From the NCBI GenBank assembly GCA_044225675.1, contig JBGAIH010000010.1, forward strand, positions 88,861 to 152,860: DNA of 64,000 bases, read 5' to 3'. The translations under genes were made by a program, and so were the position numbers. Each line of letters starts with the position of its first letter. Positions within the stretch are counted from its first letter, which is position 1. The notes under the pieces were generated by a model that was not told the origin of the DNA, did not search any database, and was given only the letters and a program-made list of their open reading frames with translations. The DNA comes from JACMQX01 sp044225675 (GTDB lineage: Bacteria; Pseudomonadota; Gammaproteobacteria; Burkholderiales; Burkholderiaceae_C). Below are positions 54,436 through 63,717 of the stretch, in pieces.

Positions 54436-56916
54436 TCAGGACTTCCATTGCGGATCGCGCACGCAGCGGCGCGGCAGCAGGGGGGCAAGCCGCGGCTCGC
54501 CGACGGCGGAGTTGGCGGGCAGCGCCGACGGGTCGGGCATGTCGTACTCGCATTCGCTGTCGCCATTGCGGATGGTGAAGCGCGTGGCAGGCAGCAGCTC
54601 GCCGATCCAGAGCTGGCCCTTGCGGTCGATCACGCCCACGCGGTTCTGCCGGTCGGCGCGCGCCCGCACCTCGGTTCCCGCGGGCCAGGGCACGCCGGTC
54701 TCGTCGAGCACCTGCACCAGGGTGTTGGCCGGCCAACTCTGCGCATTGATGCGGAACGACACCATCACGCCGCCGCCGCGCGGCGCGGTGACGTCCTGGG
54801 CGACCTGCGGCGCGTGCCATTCGATGGGCCAGCTCGTCGGGTCGAGGCTGATTCGGTTGGGCTCCAGCGCGCGCATGCCGGGCACGAAGGCGATGCCCTG
54901 CGCATTGGTGCGTGCCACCAGCCGGTTGTCGTGCAGGATGGCGACGCCTTCCTGGCCGGTGTTGACGACCGCAAAGGCGCCGCCGACCGGCCGCGTGAAG
55001 AAGGTGCTGCCCTGGGTGAACACGACGGCGCTGCGTGCGGAGATCTGGGCCTGCACCTCGTTGGACAGTGCGCGTCCGCTGGCGGCCAGCTCGAAGATCG
55101 AGGTCTGGCCGGACCAGCTGGCGTCGGCCGTGGGGCGGCCGCTGCGCGAGTCGTGGTTGAGCGCCGCGTTCCACTGCTGGCCGTTGCCGTCGGCCGACGC
55201 GGCGCTGTACTGCAGGCGCGACAGCACGGCGCCGTCGACGCTGCTGGAGGTGGCGGCGAGGTTCTCGCGCCATCCTTGCATGCGCGCGTCCAGCGGGATC
55301 ATCAGCGCGATGAAAGCCGTGTTCTGGCGCGTGCCTGCGCTGCGCAGCTGGCTCACGCTGGCGCTCACCGTCATGCCGGATTCCCCGGGCCGTACGCTGG
55401 CCGTCAGCGAGGCGACCTGCTGCGGCGCGTCGCCGGCGCGGTGCGAGCGCAGCAGCGTGAAGCCCGGCGTGATCCATGACCAGCCGGCCCATTGCGCCCG
55501 CACGAGCTGCTGCGACAGCAGGGCGCCGCGGCCGGCGTCGAGGCTGGGCAGGCCGGCGGGCGAGCCCAGGGCTTCGGCTGCGGCACGCCACAGGCGCGTG
55601 CCGCCTTCGGCGCGCAGCTTCCAGCCCCAGCCGCGCTCGCCATGGCCCGAGGCGACGTGCAGGCTGGCATGTGCGGACCAGGCATCGGACAGGCGCCGGT
55701 CGTAGCTGGCCGAGGCGGTGTGCGCGTCGCGGGTGACCAGGGCGTAGACGCTGGTCGTGGTGTCGTAGTCCAGGCCCCGCGCCCAGCTGGCCGACAGCAC
55801 CGGCGCGCCGTAGTTGAAGTTGCTGTTCAGGAAGTCGCGGCGCCGCAGGCCGGCGTCGATGCGGAACGTCGTCTGGCCCGCCGGCAGCAGTGCGGCTGGC
55901 AGGTAGATCTCGCGCTCGACCGTGACGGCATTGCCCAGCGCGTCGGTCGTGCGCACGCGGTAGCGGTTGAAGCCGAGCTGCGCCGGCACGTTGCGCAGGT
56001 CGTAGACGCCGCTCTTGAGCGTCTGCTGGAACTGCAGGGTGTCGTTGATGTACAGCTCCATCGGGCCGGGCACGACGTTGCCGCCGCGCAGGTCGGGCAG
56101 CACGGGCGCGAAGTCGGCGGGCTGCAGCGTCGGGTCGGTACCCCAGGACAGGCCGGCAAACCGCAGCGACTCGCCCTGCACCGTCGCGCCGGTCACCGAG
56201 TCGCCCAGGCGCAGCGAGCGCGCCGTCTCCACGTCCTCGCGCAGCGCGTAGGTCTCGAAGCGGGTGGTCTTGCCCGGCACGAGGCCGAGCGTGGTGGCGC
56301 CGAACCAGCCCGAGCGGTAGCCGAACAGCTCGACCTGCGCCGATGGATTGACCCGGTTCTGCGCATAGTTGGCGTTGACCTGGTAGTTCAGGCCCGTGGC
56401 CGGCAGCAGGTCGCCCGCCGGGGCGCTGTGGCGCCGGCGCATGTCGAGCACGTAGTTGGGCGAGTCGCGGTCGACGTAGGTCATGGTGGCCGAGTCGGCC
56501 TGGAAGCGCACGGCGTCGCCTTCGGCGCTGGCGCGGCGCAGCGTCTCGCCCGCGTGGGTGCAGGTGAAGGCGCTGGCACCGGGTGCCACGCCCGGTGCCA
56601 GCGGAATGAACCACCAGGCGCCGTCGGCCGAGCGGAAGACTTCGGCATCGCGAGGACCCTGTCCGGCTTCGAGCAGCTCGACGATGAGGCGCGTGCCGGG
56701 CGAAAGGCCGGCCTGCTGGCACTCGCCGGCTTGGGCCTGTGCCGGGAGCGTGCAGGCCAGCGCCGCAAGCGCACAGGTGCGTGCTGCGGCCTGTGCCAGC
56801 GGGCGGAAACGGAAGTGGACGCCGAAGCAGCGATCGAAGCGGCCATCGAAGCGCCCACTGAAGCGGACGCGGCTGCGTGGCGCGGGGCGGAGGGCGGGAC
56901 GAGGGGAGCGGCGCAT
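54436..56916 (-). CDS. Outer-membrane usher (FimD/Csu type)
   Basis: About 826 residues. After a very Arg-rich N-terminus and a hydrophobic signal (ALAALACTLPAQAQA) comes the usher N-domain and barrel: GYRSGWFGATTLGLVPGKTT, SLRFAGLSWGTDPTLQPADF, GVYDLRNVPAQLGFNRYRV, REIYLPAALLPAGQTTFRID, and the C-terminal PAGTEVRARADRQNRVGVID. It exports and assembles the pilus subunits. The reading frame extends upstream to a TTG overlapping the chaperone stop; the ATG at 56916 is chosen, but the start is uncertain. Confidence 0.93.
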   Translation of the reverse strand: MRRSPRPALRPAPRSRVRFSGRFDGRFDRCFGVHFRFRPLAQAAARTCALAALACTLPAQAQAGECQQAGLSPGTRLIVELLEAGQGPRDAEVFRSADGAWWFIPLAPGVAPGASAFTCTHAGETLRRASAEGDAVRFQADSATMTYVDRDSPNYVLDMRRRHSAPAGDLLPATGLNYQVNANYAQNRVNPSAQVELFGYRSGWFGATTLGLVPGKTTRFETYALREDVETARSLRLGDSVTGATVQGESLRFAGLSWGTDPTLQPADFAPVLPDLRGGNVVPGPMELYINDTLQFQQTLKSGVYDLRNVPAQLGFNRYRVRTTDALGNAVTVEREIYLPAALLPAGQTTFRIDAGLRRRDFLNSNFNYGAPVLSASWARGLDYDTTTSVYALVTRDAHTASASYDRRLSDAWSAHASLHVASGHGERGWGWKLRAEGGTRLWRAAAEALGSPAGLPSLDAGRGALLSQQLVRAQWAGWSWITPGFTLLRSHRAGDAPQQVASLTASVRPGESGMTVSASVSQLRSAGTRQNTAFIALMIPLDARMQGWRENLAATSSSVDGAVLSRLQYSAASADGNGQQWNAALNHDSRSGRPTADASWSGQTSIFELAASGRALSNEVQAQISARSAVVFTQGSTFFTRPVGGAFAVVNTGQEGVAILHDNRLVARTNAQGIAFVPGMRALEPNRISLDPTSWPIEWHAPQVAQDVTAPRGGGVMVSFRINAQSWPANTLVQVLDETGVPWPAGTEVRARADRQNRVGVIDRKGQLWIGELLPATRFTIRNGDSECEYDMPDPSALPANSAVGEPRLAPLLPRRCVRDPQWKS

Positions 56917-56939
56917 GGCAGGGGAAGCCCCCCGGAGCG

Positions 56940-57599
56940 TCAACGGCGCGGAGCCAGGCCGATGGGGCCGCGGTCGGACTGGGCGGTCTGCAGACAGGCC
57001 AGGTCGCCGTCGGCCAGGGCCACGGCCTGCTGGGGGAACAGCCGCGCAGCGACCTTCAGCGGCTGGGCGCAGCCCTCGATGTCGCGCACGGTCAGCGTGA
57101 CGTTGCCGCTGTTGCGCAGACGCGCGCCTTCGGGCGTCGGGTCGATCACGAGGGCGGGCTGGGCGCTGGTGGGCGCGACGAACACCGGCACGCCGATGTT
57201 CACCGCGAAGTTGATGGCGCCCGAACTGCGATCGGGCAGCTGGCGCACGAAGATGCGGTAGACGCCCTCCGTCGCGGTGCGCCGGCCGGTGAAGCGAAAC
57301 CGCATGAGGCGGTTGTCGCCAGGCTGGAGCATGAACGATGGCGGCGAGACGATGAACTCGCTGGCGGGCTCATAGGCCTCGCGGCCGCCCTCGATCCGCA
57401 CGCGCACGACTTCGATCTCCACGCCGGTCTGGCTGGCACCGGGGTTGCCCACGCGCAGGTTGCCGAAGTCGGTGCCGTTGTCGAGCTTGATGGACACGGG
57501 GGAGACGGCCACGGGGCCGGCGCCGGCGGCGCACGCGAGCAGCAGGCCTGCTGCAAGGCTTGCGATCGGCCTGGCGGCTCGGCGCAGGATCTGCTTCAC
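56940..57599 (-). CDS. Periplasmic pilus chaperone (Csu type)
   Basis: 219 residues, immunoglobulin-like chaperone that holds subunits in the periplasm for the usher. A signal peptide (SLAAGLLLACAAGAG) precedes VAVSPVSIKLDNGTDFGNLR, RVRIEGGREAYEPASEFIVS, FMLQPGDNRLMRFRFTGRR and IFVRQLPDR. GTG start at 57599 with GAGAGG upstream. Between the first SCPU subunit gene and the usher, as expected for this type of operon. Confidence 0.92.
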   Translation of the reverse strand: MKQILRRAARPIASLAAGLLLACAAGAGPVAVSPVSIKLDNGTDFGNLRVGNPGASQTGVEIEVVRVRIEGGREAYEPASEFIVSPPSFMLQPGDNRLMRFRFTGRRTATEGVYRIFVRQLPDRSSGAINFAVNIGVPVFVAPTSAQPALVIDPTPEGARLRNSGNVTLTVRDIEGCAQPLKVAARLFPQQAVALADGDLACLQTAQSDRGPIGLAPRR

Positions 57600-57615
57600 G
57601 GGCGGCCTCTCGGGA

Positions 57616-58131
57616 TCAGTAGAGCAGCGAGACGCTGACGGTGTCCTGGTAGGCACCGGCGGCGACGTACTGGTTCATCGGCAGCTTCGCGTAGACCGTG
57701 TAGTTCTGCAGCAGCGTGCCGGTGGAGACCACGGTGTCGACGTCGCGCGTGCTGCCCCAGGGCTGCGTGCGGCTGGCGTCGCGGTAGAGGTTGTAGGTGA
57801 GGGTGGCGCCCGGCACGGTGAGGGAAGTCATTTTCCTGCCACCGGCGACGCTCGCGCCGCTGCCGGTGCCGGCGTCCAGAGCCACCTGGTAGCTGGTGAC
57901 GTCGGGCGTGCAGGTGACGGCGATGTTGCCGGTGATGTTGGATTGCTCGCCCAGGGCGTAGTCCGGGAACACGATCGCGCTGGGCACGATGGTGCAGGTG
58001 GACAGCACGACGGTCGACACCAGCAGGGGAGCCGAGATGGTGAGCGTGGCGCTGGAGACCGGGCCATGGGCCGCCAGTGCGGCCAGGGCCAGTGCGGCCG
58101 GAAGGGTTTTGCAAAGACGGAAGTGGCGCAT
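57616..58131 (-). CDS. Spore-coat-U-domain pilus major subunit
   Basis: 171 residues: signal peptide (LPAALALAALAAHGPVSSA), then the SCPU domain with VVLSTCTIVPSAIVFPDYAL, NITGNIAVTCTPDVTSYQVA and the donor-like C-terminus VAAGAYQDTVSVSLLY. First gene of the four-gene operon (subunit, chaperone, usher, tip), on the minus strand; probably the main pilin. Start at MRHFRLCKTL. Confidence 0.92.
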   Translation of the reverse strand: MRHFRLCKTLPAALALAALAAHGPVSSATLTISAPLLVSTVVLSTCTIVPSAIVFPDYALGEQSNITGNIAVTCTPDVTSYQVALDAGTGSGASVAGGRKMTSLTVPGATLTYNLYRDASRTQPWGSTRDVDTVVSTGTLLQNYTVYAKLPMNQYVAAGAYQDTVSVSLLY

Positions 58132-58239
58132 GGAAGGCTCCGATGGGATCAACCCGGGTTGGGGGACGCTTCCGGGATGGTTGCGTTGCCCGTACCCTGA
58201 CTATCGGTTAAGCCTTGTCGGCGCTTTAGCGTGAATTCT

Positions 58240-59316
58240 TCAACGGGCTTGAGCCATTTCCCTATCAAGTTCGCCGGTTTCCCGGCCGTCAACACGGAGC
58301 CGGGGCAGCGCATCGGGGTAGTTCCGCTGCAGAAAGCCCAGCAGCGCTTCGCGCACCCGGCAGCGCAGGTCGAAGGCCTGGCCGGCGCTCTGCGCGCTCA
58401 CCAGCACGCGCACCTGCATGCTGCGCTCGCTGGTGTCGGTCACCCGCAGGTTGCAGACGCGGCGGTCCCAGTCGGGGTCGGTGGCGACCAGGCGGTCGAG
58501 CTCGGCGCGCAGCGGCTCGAGCGGCGCGCCGTAGTCGAGGTAGAGAAAGACCGTTCCGAGAATCTGCGAGGAGCTGCGCGTCCAGTTCTCGAAGGTGTTC
58601 TCGATGAACCACTGCAGGGGGATGATCAGGCGCCGCTCGTCCCAGATCCTGAGCACCACGTAGCTGCCGGTGATCTCCTCCACCCGGCCCCATTCGCCCT
58701 GGACGATCAGCACGTCATCGAGCCGGATCGGCTGCGCCAGAGCCAGCTGCAGCCCGGCGATCAGGTTGCTGAAGACCGGCCGGGCGGCGATACCGGCCAC
58801 GATGCCGACCACGCCGGCCGAGGCCAGCAGGCTGGCACCCACCTGGCGCGCGCCCGGAAAGGTCATGAGCATGAGCGCGGCCCCCACGATCAGGGCCACC
58901 ACCATGGCAGCCCGCGACAGCACGCGGGCCTGGGTCTGCACCCGGCGCGCCTGCAGGTTGTCGGCGACGTCGGCCGGGTAACGCACGATCAGCCCGTCGG
59001 CCACGCCCGAGATGGCCGACAGCGCCAGCCAGGTCATGCTGGCGATGAGCGCCAGGCCGTTGAGGTGACGGATGCCGTCGATGTAGCGCAGCTCGTCCGG
59101 GGCGGCCTGCCAGACCGCCTGCAGGGCGATCAGCGGCAGCGCCGCCTGGGCCGCGTTGCGGCAGCGGGCGACGACCGCGTGCAGCACGATGGCGGCGCGC
59201 GTGGCGCGCATGAGCACGAGGTGGCCCACCCGGTGGACGATGAGGGCGGCCAGGACGGCGATGGTGGCGGCGAGGCCGGTGGCCAGCCAGGGGGAGAGGG
59301 AGTCGGTCAGTTCCAT
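58240..59316 (-). CDS. Small-conductance mechanosensitive channel (MscS family)
   Basis: 358 residues. Four to five membrane helices precede the pore helix SLLASAGVVGIVAGIAARPV (Gly/Ala-rich TM3) and the beta domain QPIRLDDVLIVQGEWGRVEE, ITGSYVVLRIWDERRLIIPL. The C-terminal cytoplasmic domain is present (EALLGFLQRNYPDALPRLRV). Opens on membrane tension to release solutes during osmotic downshock. Start MELTDSLSPWLATGLAATIA chosen because longer starts add unlikely Arg-rich sequence. Confidence 0.92.
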   Translation of the reverse strand: MELTDSLSPWLATGLAATIAVLAALIVHRVGHLVLMRATRAAIVLHAVVARCRNAAQAALPLIALQAVWQAAPDELRYIDGIRHLNGLALIASMTWLALSAISGVADGLIVRYPADVADNLQARRVQTQARVLSRAAMVVALIVGAALMLMTFPGARQVGASLLASAGVVGIVAGIAARPVFSNLIAGLQLALAQPIRLDDVLIVQGEWGRVEEITGSYVVLRIWDERRLIIPLQWFIENTFENWTRSSSQILGTVFLYLDYGAPLEPLRAELDRLVATDPDWDRRVCNLRVTDTSERSMQVRVLVSAQSAGQAFDLRCRVREALLGFLQRNYPDALPRLRVDGRETGELDREMAQAR

Positions 59317-59455
59317 GAGACAGGGCGCGCTTGACGGCAGTGGACTGCGGCGGCGCCGCAGGGTGGCAGGAACTGCGCGGCCGGCCCTCGGCAAGGGCGT
59401 CGCGCGCAGGCGGTCAAGGCCTCATGGTGCGGGAAGATCGGGCGGCTGTCTGTCG

Positions 59456-59539
59456 GACATCGCCCCGTGTGGTGGGGACGTCGCGCCGTTTGGCGGCGAC
59501 ATGGCCCCATGTGACGGGGATGTCGCCCCGAGCGGCTGG
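59456..59539. repeat. Four 21-bp tandem repeats
   Basis: Units start at 59456, 59477, 59498 and 59519: GACATCGCCCCGTGT..., GACGTCGCGCCGTTT..., GACATGGCCCCATGT... and GATGTCGCCCCGAGC..., each exactly 21 bp. The 357-bp gap between the channel gene and suhB holds no ORF I can support. Similar in period and pattern to the array at 33395. Confidence 0.8.
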
Positions 59540-59590
59540 AACAGCCCTGCGCGTGGCGGTGGCAGGGCCTCGTATCGCGCGCTGGCGGGT

Positions 59591-59680
59591 GCGCTCAGTG
59601 GATTGCGCTCAGTGGAGGCGCTCAGTGGAGGCGCTCAGTGGAGGCGCTCAGTGGAGGCGCTCAGTGGAGGCGCTCAGTTG
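59591..59680. repeat. Seven copies of a 13-bp repeat at the suhB 3' end
   Basis: GCGCTCAGTG(GAG) recurs at 59591, 59605, 59618, 59631, 59644, 59657 and 59670, all but the first interval being 13 bp and the middle copies perfect. The last copy contains TCA (59674-59676), which is the suhB stop on the minus strand; every copy carries such a TGA. Confidence 0.92.
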
Positions 59681-60630
59681 CCGGCGGGCGGCTGGGCTTC
59701 ATCGGCCTGCGGGGCCAGGGCGGCGGGGGCTTCAGGAGCCGCTTCGGGGGCCGTTTCGCTGCCGCCCATGCCCAGGCGACCCTTGCGCAGCGTTTCGCGC
59801 ACGGCAGCCTTCTCGCCGGCACTCGCGAACTTGGAGTACTTGCCGAGGATGGGCACCATCTGGGCATAGACGCGCGGGTTGGCGGCCAGGCACTCCTTCT
59901 GGTCGAGGAAGTCGGCCTCGCCCGAGAAATTGCCGATCAGGCCGCCCGCTTCGGTCACGAGCAACGAGCCGGCGGCCACGTCCCAGGGCTGCAGGCCGGT
60001 CTCGAAGAAGCCATCGGTGAAGCCCGCGGCCACGTAGGCCAGGTCGAGCGCGGCGGCGCCCGGGCGGCGCAGGCCGGCAGTGCGCGGCATCACGTCGGCC
60101 ATGATCTGCAGGTACATCTGCAGGTTGTCGCCGGGGCGGAACGGAAAGCCGGTGGAGATCAGGCTTTCCTGCAGCCGGGTGCGCTTGCTCACGCGGATGC
60201 GCCGGTCGTTGAGGAAGGCGCCTCGCCCGCGGGTGGCCGAGAACAGGTCGTTGCGGGTCGGGTCGTAGATCACGGCCTGCTCGATGCGGCCCTGCACCGC
60301 GAGCGCGATGCTCACGCAGTAGACCGGAAAGCCGTGGATGAAGTTGGTGGTGCCGTCCAGCGGGTCGATGATCCAGACGTAGTCGGAGTCCTTGGCCCCA
60401 TGCGTGCGTCCCGACTCCTCGGCCAGGATGCCGTGGCCGGGGTAGGCGGTGAGGAGGGTTTCGATGATGGCCTGCTCGGAGGCCTGGTCCACTTCGGTGA
60501 CGAAGTCGTTCACCTGCTTTTGCGAAATGCGCACCGACTCGATGTCGAGCGCGGCTCGGTTGATGATGGCGCCGGCGGCGCGGGCGGCCTTGATGGCCAC
60601 GTTGATCATGGGATGCAGGTTGGACGACAT
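59674..60630 (-). CDS. suhB: Inositol-1-monophosphatase family protein
   Basis: 318 residues. Mg2+-dependent phosphatase of the SuhB/IMPase family; SuhB also takes part in rRNA transcription antitermination. Metal site WIIDPLDGTTNFIHGFP, with GHGILAEESGRT and the second site GLQPWDVAAGSLLVTEAGG. A C-terminal extension of about 45 Ala/Pro/Glu-rich residues (SETAPEAAPEAPAALAPQA) goes beyond the usual 265-270 residues and ends in the 13-bp repeat array. Start could be MSSNLHPMIN (60630) or MINVAIK (60609). Confidence 0.93.
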   Translation of the reverse strand: MSSNLHPMINVAIKAARAAGAIINRAALDIESVRISQKQVNDFVTEVDQASEQAIIETLLTAYPGHGILAEESGRTHGAKDSDYVWIIDPLDGTTNFIHGFPVYCVSIALAVQGRIEQAVIYDPTRNDLFSATRGRGAFLNDRRIRVSKRTRLQESLISTGFPFRPGDNLQMYLQIMADVMPRTAGLRRPGAAALDLAYVAAGFTDGFFETGLQPWDVAAGSLLVTEAGGLIGNFSGEADFLDQKECLAANPRVYAQMVPILGKYSKFASAGEKAAVRETLRKGRLGMGGSETAPEAAPEAPAALAPQADEAQPPAGN

Positions 60631-60761
60631 GAATTGTGAGGAAGAGCGGTGGACCGGCGCCCTGGCAATGCAGGGCGGGCGAAGACCTCATTTTCCCACG
60701 AAATCCCGCATGAAGTTCCGCACGGGTCGCATGAATCCGTGGCGCAGCGAAAATCGGGGCC

Positions 60762-61487
60762 ATGTCCACCCGATTCGTTCTCATCCACACCAGCCATGCC
60801 GGCAATGTCGGTGCGGCGGCCCGCGCCATGAAGGTCATGGGTTTCGACGACCTCGTGCTGGTCGCGCCCCGCTGGGACAACGTGCTGCGTCGCGAGGAAA
60901 CCATCCAGCGGGCCAGCGGCGCGCTTGACGTGCTGCGCAATGCCCGCATCGTCGCCACGCTGGACGAGGCGCTCGAGGGCATGACGCATCTGTGCGCCAC
61001 CGCCATGACGCCGCGCGACTTCGGCCCGCCGACGCGGTCGCCGCGCGAGCATTTGCCGGGGCTGGCCGCGAGCGGGCACAAGGTGGCGTTTCTCTTTGGC
61101 TCGGAGCGCTTCGGCATGCAGAACGACGACGTGTACCGCTGCCACGTGTGCCTGAGCATCCCGACAAATCCGCAGTTCGGCTCGCTCAATCTCGCCTCGG
61201 CGATCCAGGTGATCGCCTACGAGTGGCGCATGGCGCTCGGCGGCTACCCGGTGCAGGAGGCGACGGCGCCCGCCGCCTTTGCCGACGCGGCGCAGGTACG
61301 CGGCATGCTGGACCACCTGGAGCAGTCGCTGGTGGACGTGGGCTTTCTCGACCCGGCGGTGCCGCGCAAGCTGATGCCGCGCCTGAACCAGCTGGCCAAC
61401 CGGGCCCAGGTGACGCAGGAAGAGGTGCACATCCTGCGCGGCATCGCCAAGGCCATGAGCCAAGCAGCGGGAAAGACAAACCGCTAG
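60762..61487 (+). CDS. trmJ: tRNA (cytidine/uridine-2'-O-)-methyltransferase TrmJ
   Basis: 241 residues, SPOUT-family enzyme that 2'-O-methylates position 32 in tRNAs. Motifs: RFVLIHTSHAGNVGAAARAM (motif 1), VAFLFGSERFGMQNDDVYRC (motif 2) and LSIPTNPQFGSLNLASAIQV (motif 3, knotted AdoMet site). C-terminal helical extension typical of TrmJ. Divergent from suhB, 131 bp apart, a frequent arrangement in proteobacteria. Ends 10 bp before cysE. Confidence 0.92.
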   Translation: MSTRFVLIHTSHAGNVGAAARAMKVMGFDDLVLVAPRWDNVLRREETIQRASGALDVLRNARIVATLDEALEGMTHLCATAMTPRDFGPPTRSPREHLPGLAASGHKVAFLFGSERFGMQNDDVYRCHVCLSIPTNPQFGSLNLASAIQVIAYEWRMALGGYPVQEATAPAAFADAAQVRGMLDHLEQSLVDVGFLDPAVPRKLMPRLNQLANRAQVTQEEVHILRGIAKAMSQAAGKTNR

Positions 61488-61497
61488 ACTGCCGGGC

Positions 61498-62271
61498 ATG
61501 TTCTCGCGACTTCGCTCCGACATTCAATGCATCCTCGACCGCGATCCTGCCGCGCGCAGCACGTGGGAGGTGCTGACCTGTTATCCGGGGCTGCACGCGC
61601 TCGTGCTGCACCGGCGGGCGCACTGGTGCTGGAACCACGGCTTCAAGTGGCTGGGCCGCTTCATCTCGACCTTTGCGCGCTGGCTGACGGGGATCGAGAT
61701 TCACCCGGGCGCGAAGATCGCCGAGCGGGTGTTCATCGATCACGGCATGGGCATCGTGGTGGGCGAGACGGCCGAGATCGGCGAGGGCTGCACGATCTAC
61801 CAGGGCGTGACGCTGGGCGGCACCTCGCTGTACAAGGGCGTGAAGCGCCATCCGACGCTGGGCAAGAACGTGGTGGTGAGCGCGGGCGCGAAGGTGCTGG
61901 GCGGCTTCACCGTGGGCGACGGCGCCAAGGTGGGCAGCAATGCGGTGGTGATCAAGCCGGTACCGCCGGGCGCGACGGCGGTGGGGATTCCCGCGCGGAT
62001 CATCCAGGCCGACGACAAGGCCCGGCGCGAGCAGGTGGCCAACCAGATGGGTTTCTCGGCCTACGGCATCACCGACAGCGACGACCCGTTGTCGCAGGCA
62101 ATGAAGGGGCTGATCGACAACGCGTCGTCCCAGGAGCATCAGATCGCGCTGCTGTGGCAGGCGATTGAAAAGTTGTCACGCAGCCGCGCCGATTCCGACT
62201 GCGTACCGGCCGATGCCCAGCGCGACGAGACGTTCGAGGCGGACAAGCTGACGCAGCTCGTGGGCAAGTAG
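61498..62271 (+). CDS. cysE: Serine O-acetyltransferase
   Basis: First step of cysteine synthesis: acetyl-CoA plus serine to O-acetylserine. 257 residues. Left-handed beta-helix of hexapeptide repeats: FIDHGMGIVVGETAEIGEGC, TIYQGVTLGGTSLYKGVKRH and VVVSAGAKVLGGFTVGDGAK. His residues of the active site are in FIDHG and KRHPT. The N-terminal helical domain (short CysE type, starting MFSRLRSDIQCILDRDPAAR) fits. Probably co-transcribed with trmJ (10-bp gap). Confidence 0.95.
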   Translation: MFSRLRSDIQCILDRDPAARSTWEVLTCYPGLHALVLHRRAHWCWNHGFKWLGRFISTFARWLTGIEIHPGAKIAERVFIDHGMGIVVGETAEIGEGCTIYQGVTLGGTSLYKGVKRHPTLGKNVVVSAGAKVLGGFTVGDGAKVGSNAVVIKPVPPGATAVGIPARIIQADDKARREQVANQMGFSAYGITDSDDPLSQAMKGLIDNASSQEHQIALLWQAIEKLSRSRADSDCVPADAQRDETFEADKLTQLVGK

Positions 62272-62348
62272 CGGTCTGCGTGGGCTTTGTTGCTTTGATT
62301 CTGTCGGGTGAGCTTGAGGTTTTTGCTTCTCCACTCGATGTACCGCGC

Positions 62349-62618
62349 GCAAGGCTGGGGGCCCGTCGGTGGGCGCTTGGCTTCGGCGCCCGGCACTGCG
62401 TGCCGGGTCCCTGCGCTTCTCGCTCCGCGAGGGCGGCTGCGATCACTCCGCACCGGCGCTGAACGCGCCGATGCATAGAGCGTTCTCGCCGGTCCGGCCT
62501 GCGGCGCGCCGATGCATAGAGCGTTCTCGCCGGTCCGGCCTGCGGCCGGACTGCCCCTCGCTCCACTGCGATGCTCGCGCCTCAGAAGGCGCGCCCACCG
62601 AAGGGCCCCCAGCCTTGC
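62349..62618. repeat. Repeat element with 28-bp terminal inverted repeats (copy 1)
   Basis: Left end GCAAGGCTGGGGGCCCGTCG... (62349-62376) and right end (62591-62618) are inverted copies of each other with one mismatch. The interior holds a 41-bp tandem duplication (copies starting 62464 and 62505, containing GATGCATAGAGCGTTCTCGC). A core of about 95 bp (from GGGTCCCTGCGCTTCTCGCT) is shared with copy 2 at 63718. The 566 bp after cysE hold no other feature. Confidence 0.82.
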
Positions 62619-62837
62619 AACGAGGTGGTGTTGGCGCGCGTGCCGAGGCAGACACGCGTATTGAACATGGCAGAGGCGTTCCACTGGAGGCCGCTGCAAT
62701 CTCCCCCTGGATTTGCATTGCCGTTGCCGATGACCTTCCATGCAAATGAGCTTGAGCCGTTGCCACGCGTTCTGCAGGGCCTGCGGTATTACGATCCAAG
62801 GAAAGTCCATTGCCGGACAGATGGAACTCGACTGACA

Positions 62838-63587
62838 ATGAACGTGAAGACAGACATCAAGCACGCGATATGCGCGCTGTTCGAGGTGCACGCCGACGAG
62901 GGCGGGGTGTACCGGGTCGTCACGCCTCTTGAATATCCGGGCACACATGATCGCGTTGTCGTTCGGGTGCGTCCCGACGCCAATGGATTCCAGATTGATG
63001 AAAGCGGGGACGCCGTTCTGTATACGGGCCTGAGCGGCGGTGACGTGGACTCTGAGCCTGTGCAGCGCTGGGTCGAAGGTCTCCTGGCGCATTCGCCCCT
63101 GCGGTTCGACGACGAGATCATCAGTGTCGTTGCAACCGATGAAGAACTGATTGCTTCCTCCATTTTCCGCATCGCGGAGGCGGCGCAGCAACTGCATGCC
63201 ATTGCCACGGCACGCGTAGACCGGCACATCAGTGACTTCAAGGAGCGCGTTGCTGGCGTGGTCGAGAAAGTGGCCGCTTCCCTGCAAGTTCCGATGGCGT
63301 CGGAGGTCGAGCTTCCGATCGCGGGCGGCTTGGTTGCCGATCACGTCGTCGGCACCAGCGAACCTCTCATCGTGATTGCGGCGACGACGGCTTCCCGCCT
63401 GCTGGAGGCCGAGGTGATCTACATGAAGTACCAGGCCGACCGAAAAGCCGGATTCGTTTTGGCGGTAGCCGAAAGCCAGGATGCAGTCGGCAAGAAGCAG
63501 TACGAGCGCGCTGCCTACTACACCAGCAAGGCCGTCATCTTCAATGAGCACGATCTCTCGGGCCTGATCAAGGCCAGCATCCACTGA
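62838..63587 (+). CDS. DUF1828-like protein between two repeats
   Basis: 249 residues. The N-terminal part (about 25-110: RVVTPLEYPGTHDRVVVRVR, NGFQIDESGDAVLYTGLSGG) resembles DUF1828, found in phage- and plasmid-linked proteins; the C-terminal half is helical and includes ERVAGVVEKVAASLQVPMAS. The ATG at 62838 is chosen because it begins a natural N-terminus (MNVKTDIKHAICALFEVHAD); longer forms enter the repeat. No partner gene is visible. Function unknown. The AT content is higher than in cysE. Confidence 0.72.
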   Translation: MNVKTDIKHAICALFEVHADEGGVYRVVTPLEYPGTHDRVVVRVRPDANGFQIDESGDAVLYTGLSGGDVDSEPVQRWVEGLLAHSPLRFDDEIISVVATDEELIASSIFRIAEAAQQLHAIATARVDRHISDFKERVAGVVEKVAASLQVPMASEVELPIAGGLVADHVVGTSEPLIVIAATTASRLLEAEVIYMKYQADRKAGFVLAVAESQDAVGKKQYERAAYYTSKAVIFNEHDLSGLIKASIH

Positions 63588-63717
63588 CCGCACATCACTG
63601 GCGTTGCAAAAAGGTGTTGGAGCAGGTGTCAGCCTCGGCAAGCGCGCGGACTCCACACTTTGGCAATGCTTGGGGGCCTTCGGTGGGCGCTTGGCTTCGC
63701 CCTTCGTTGCACCGCGC

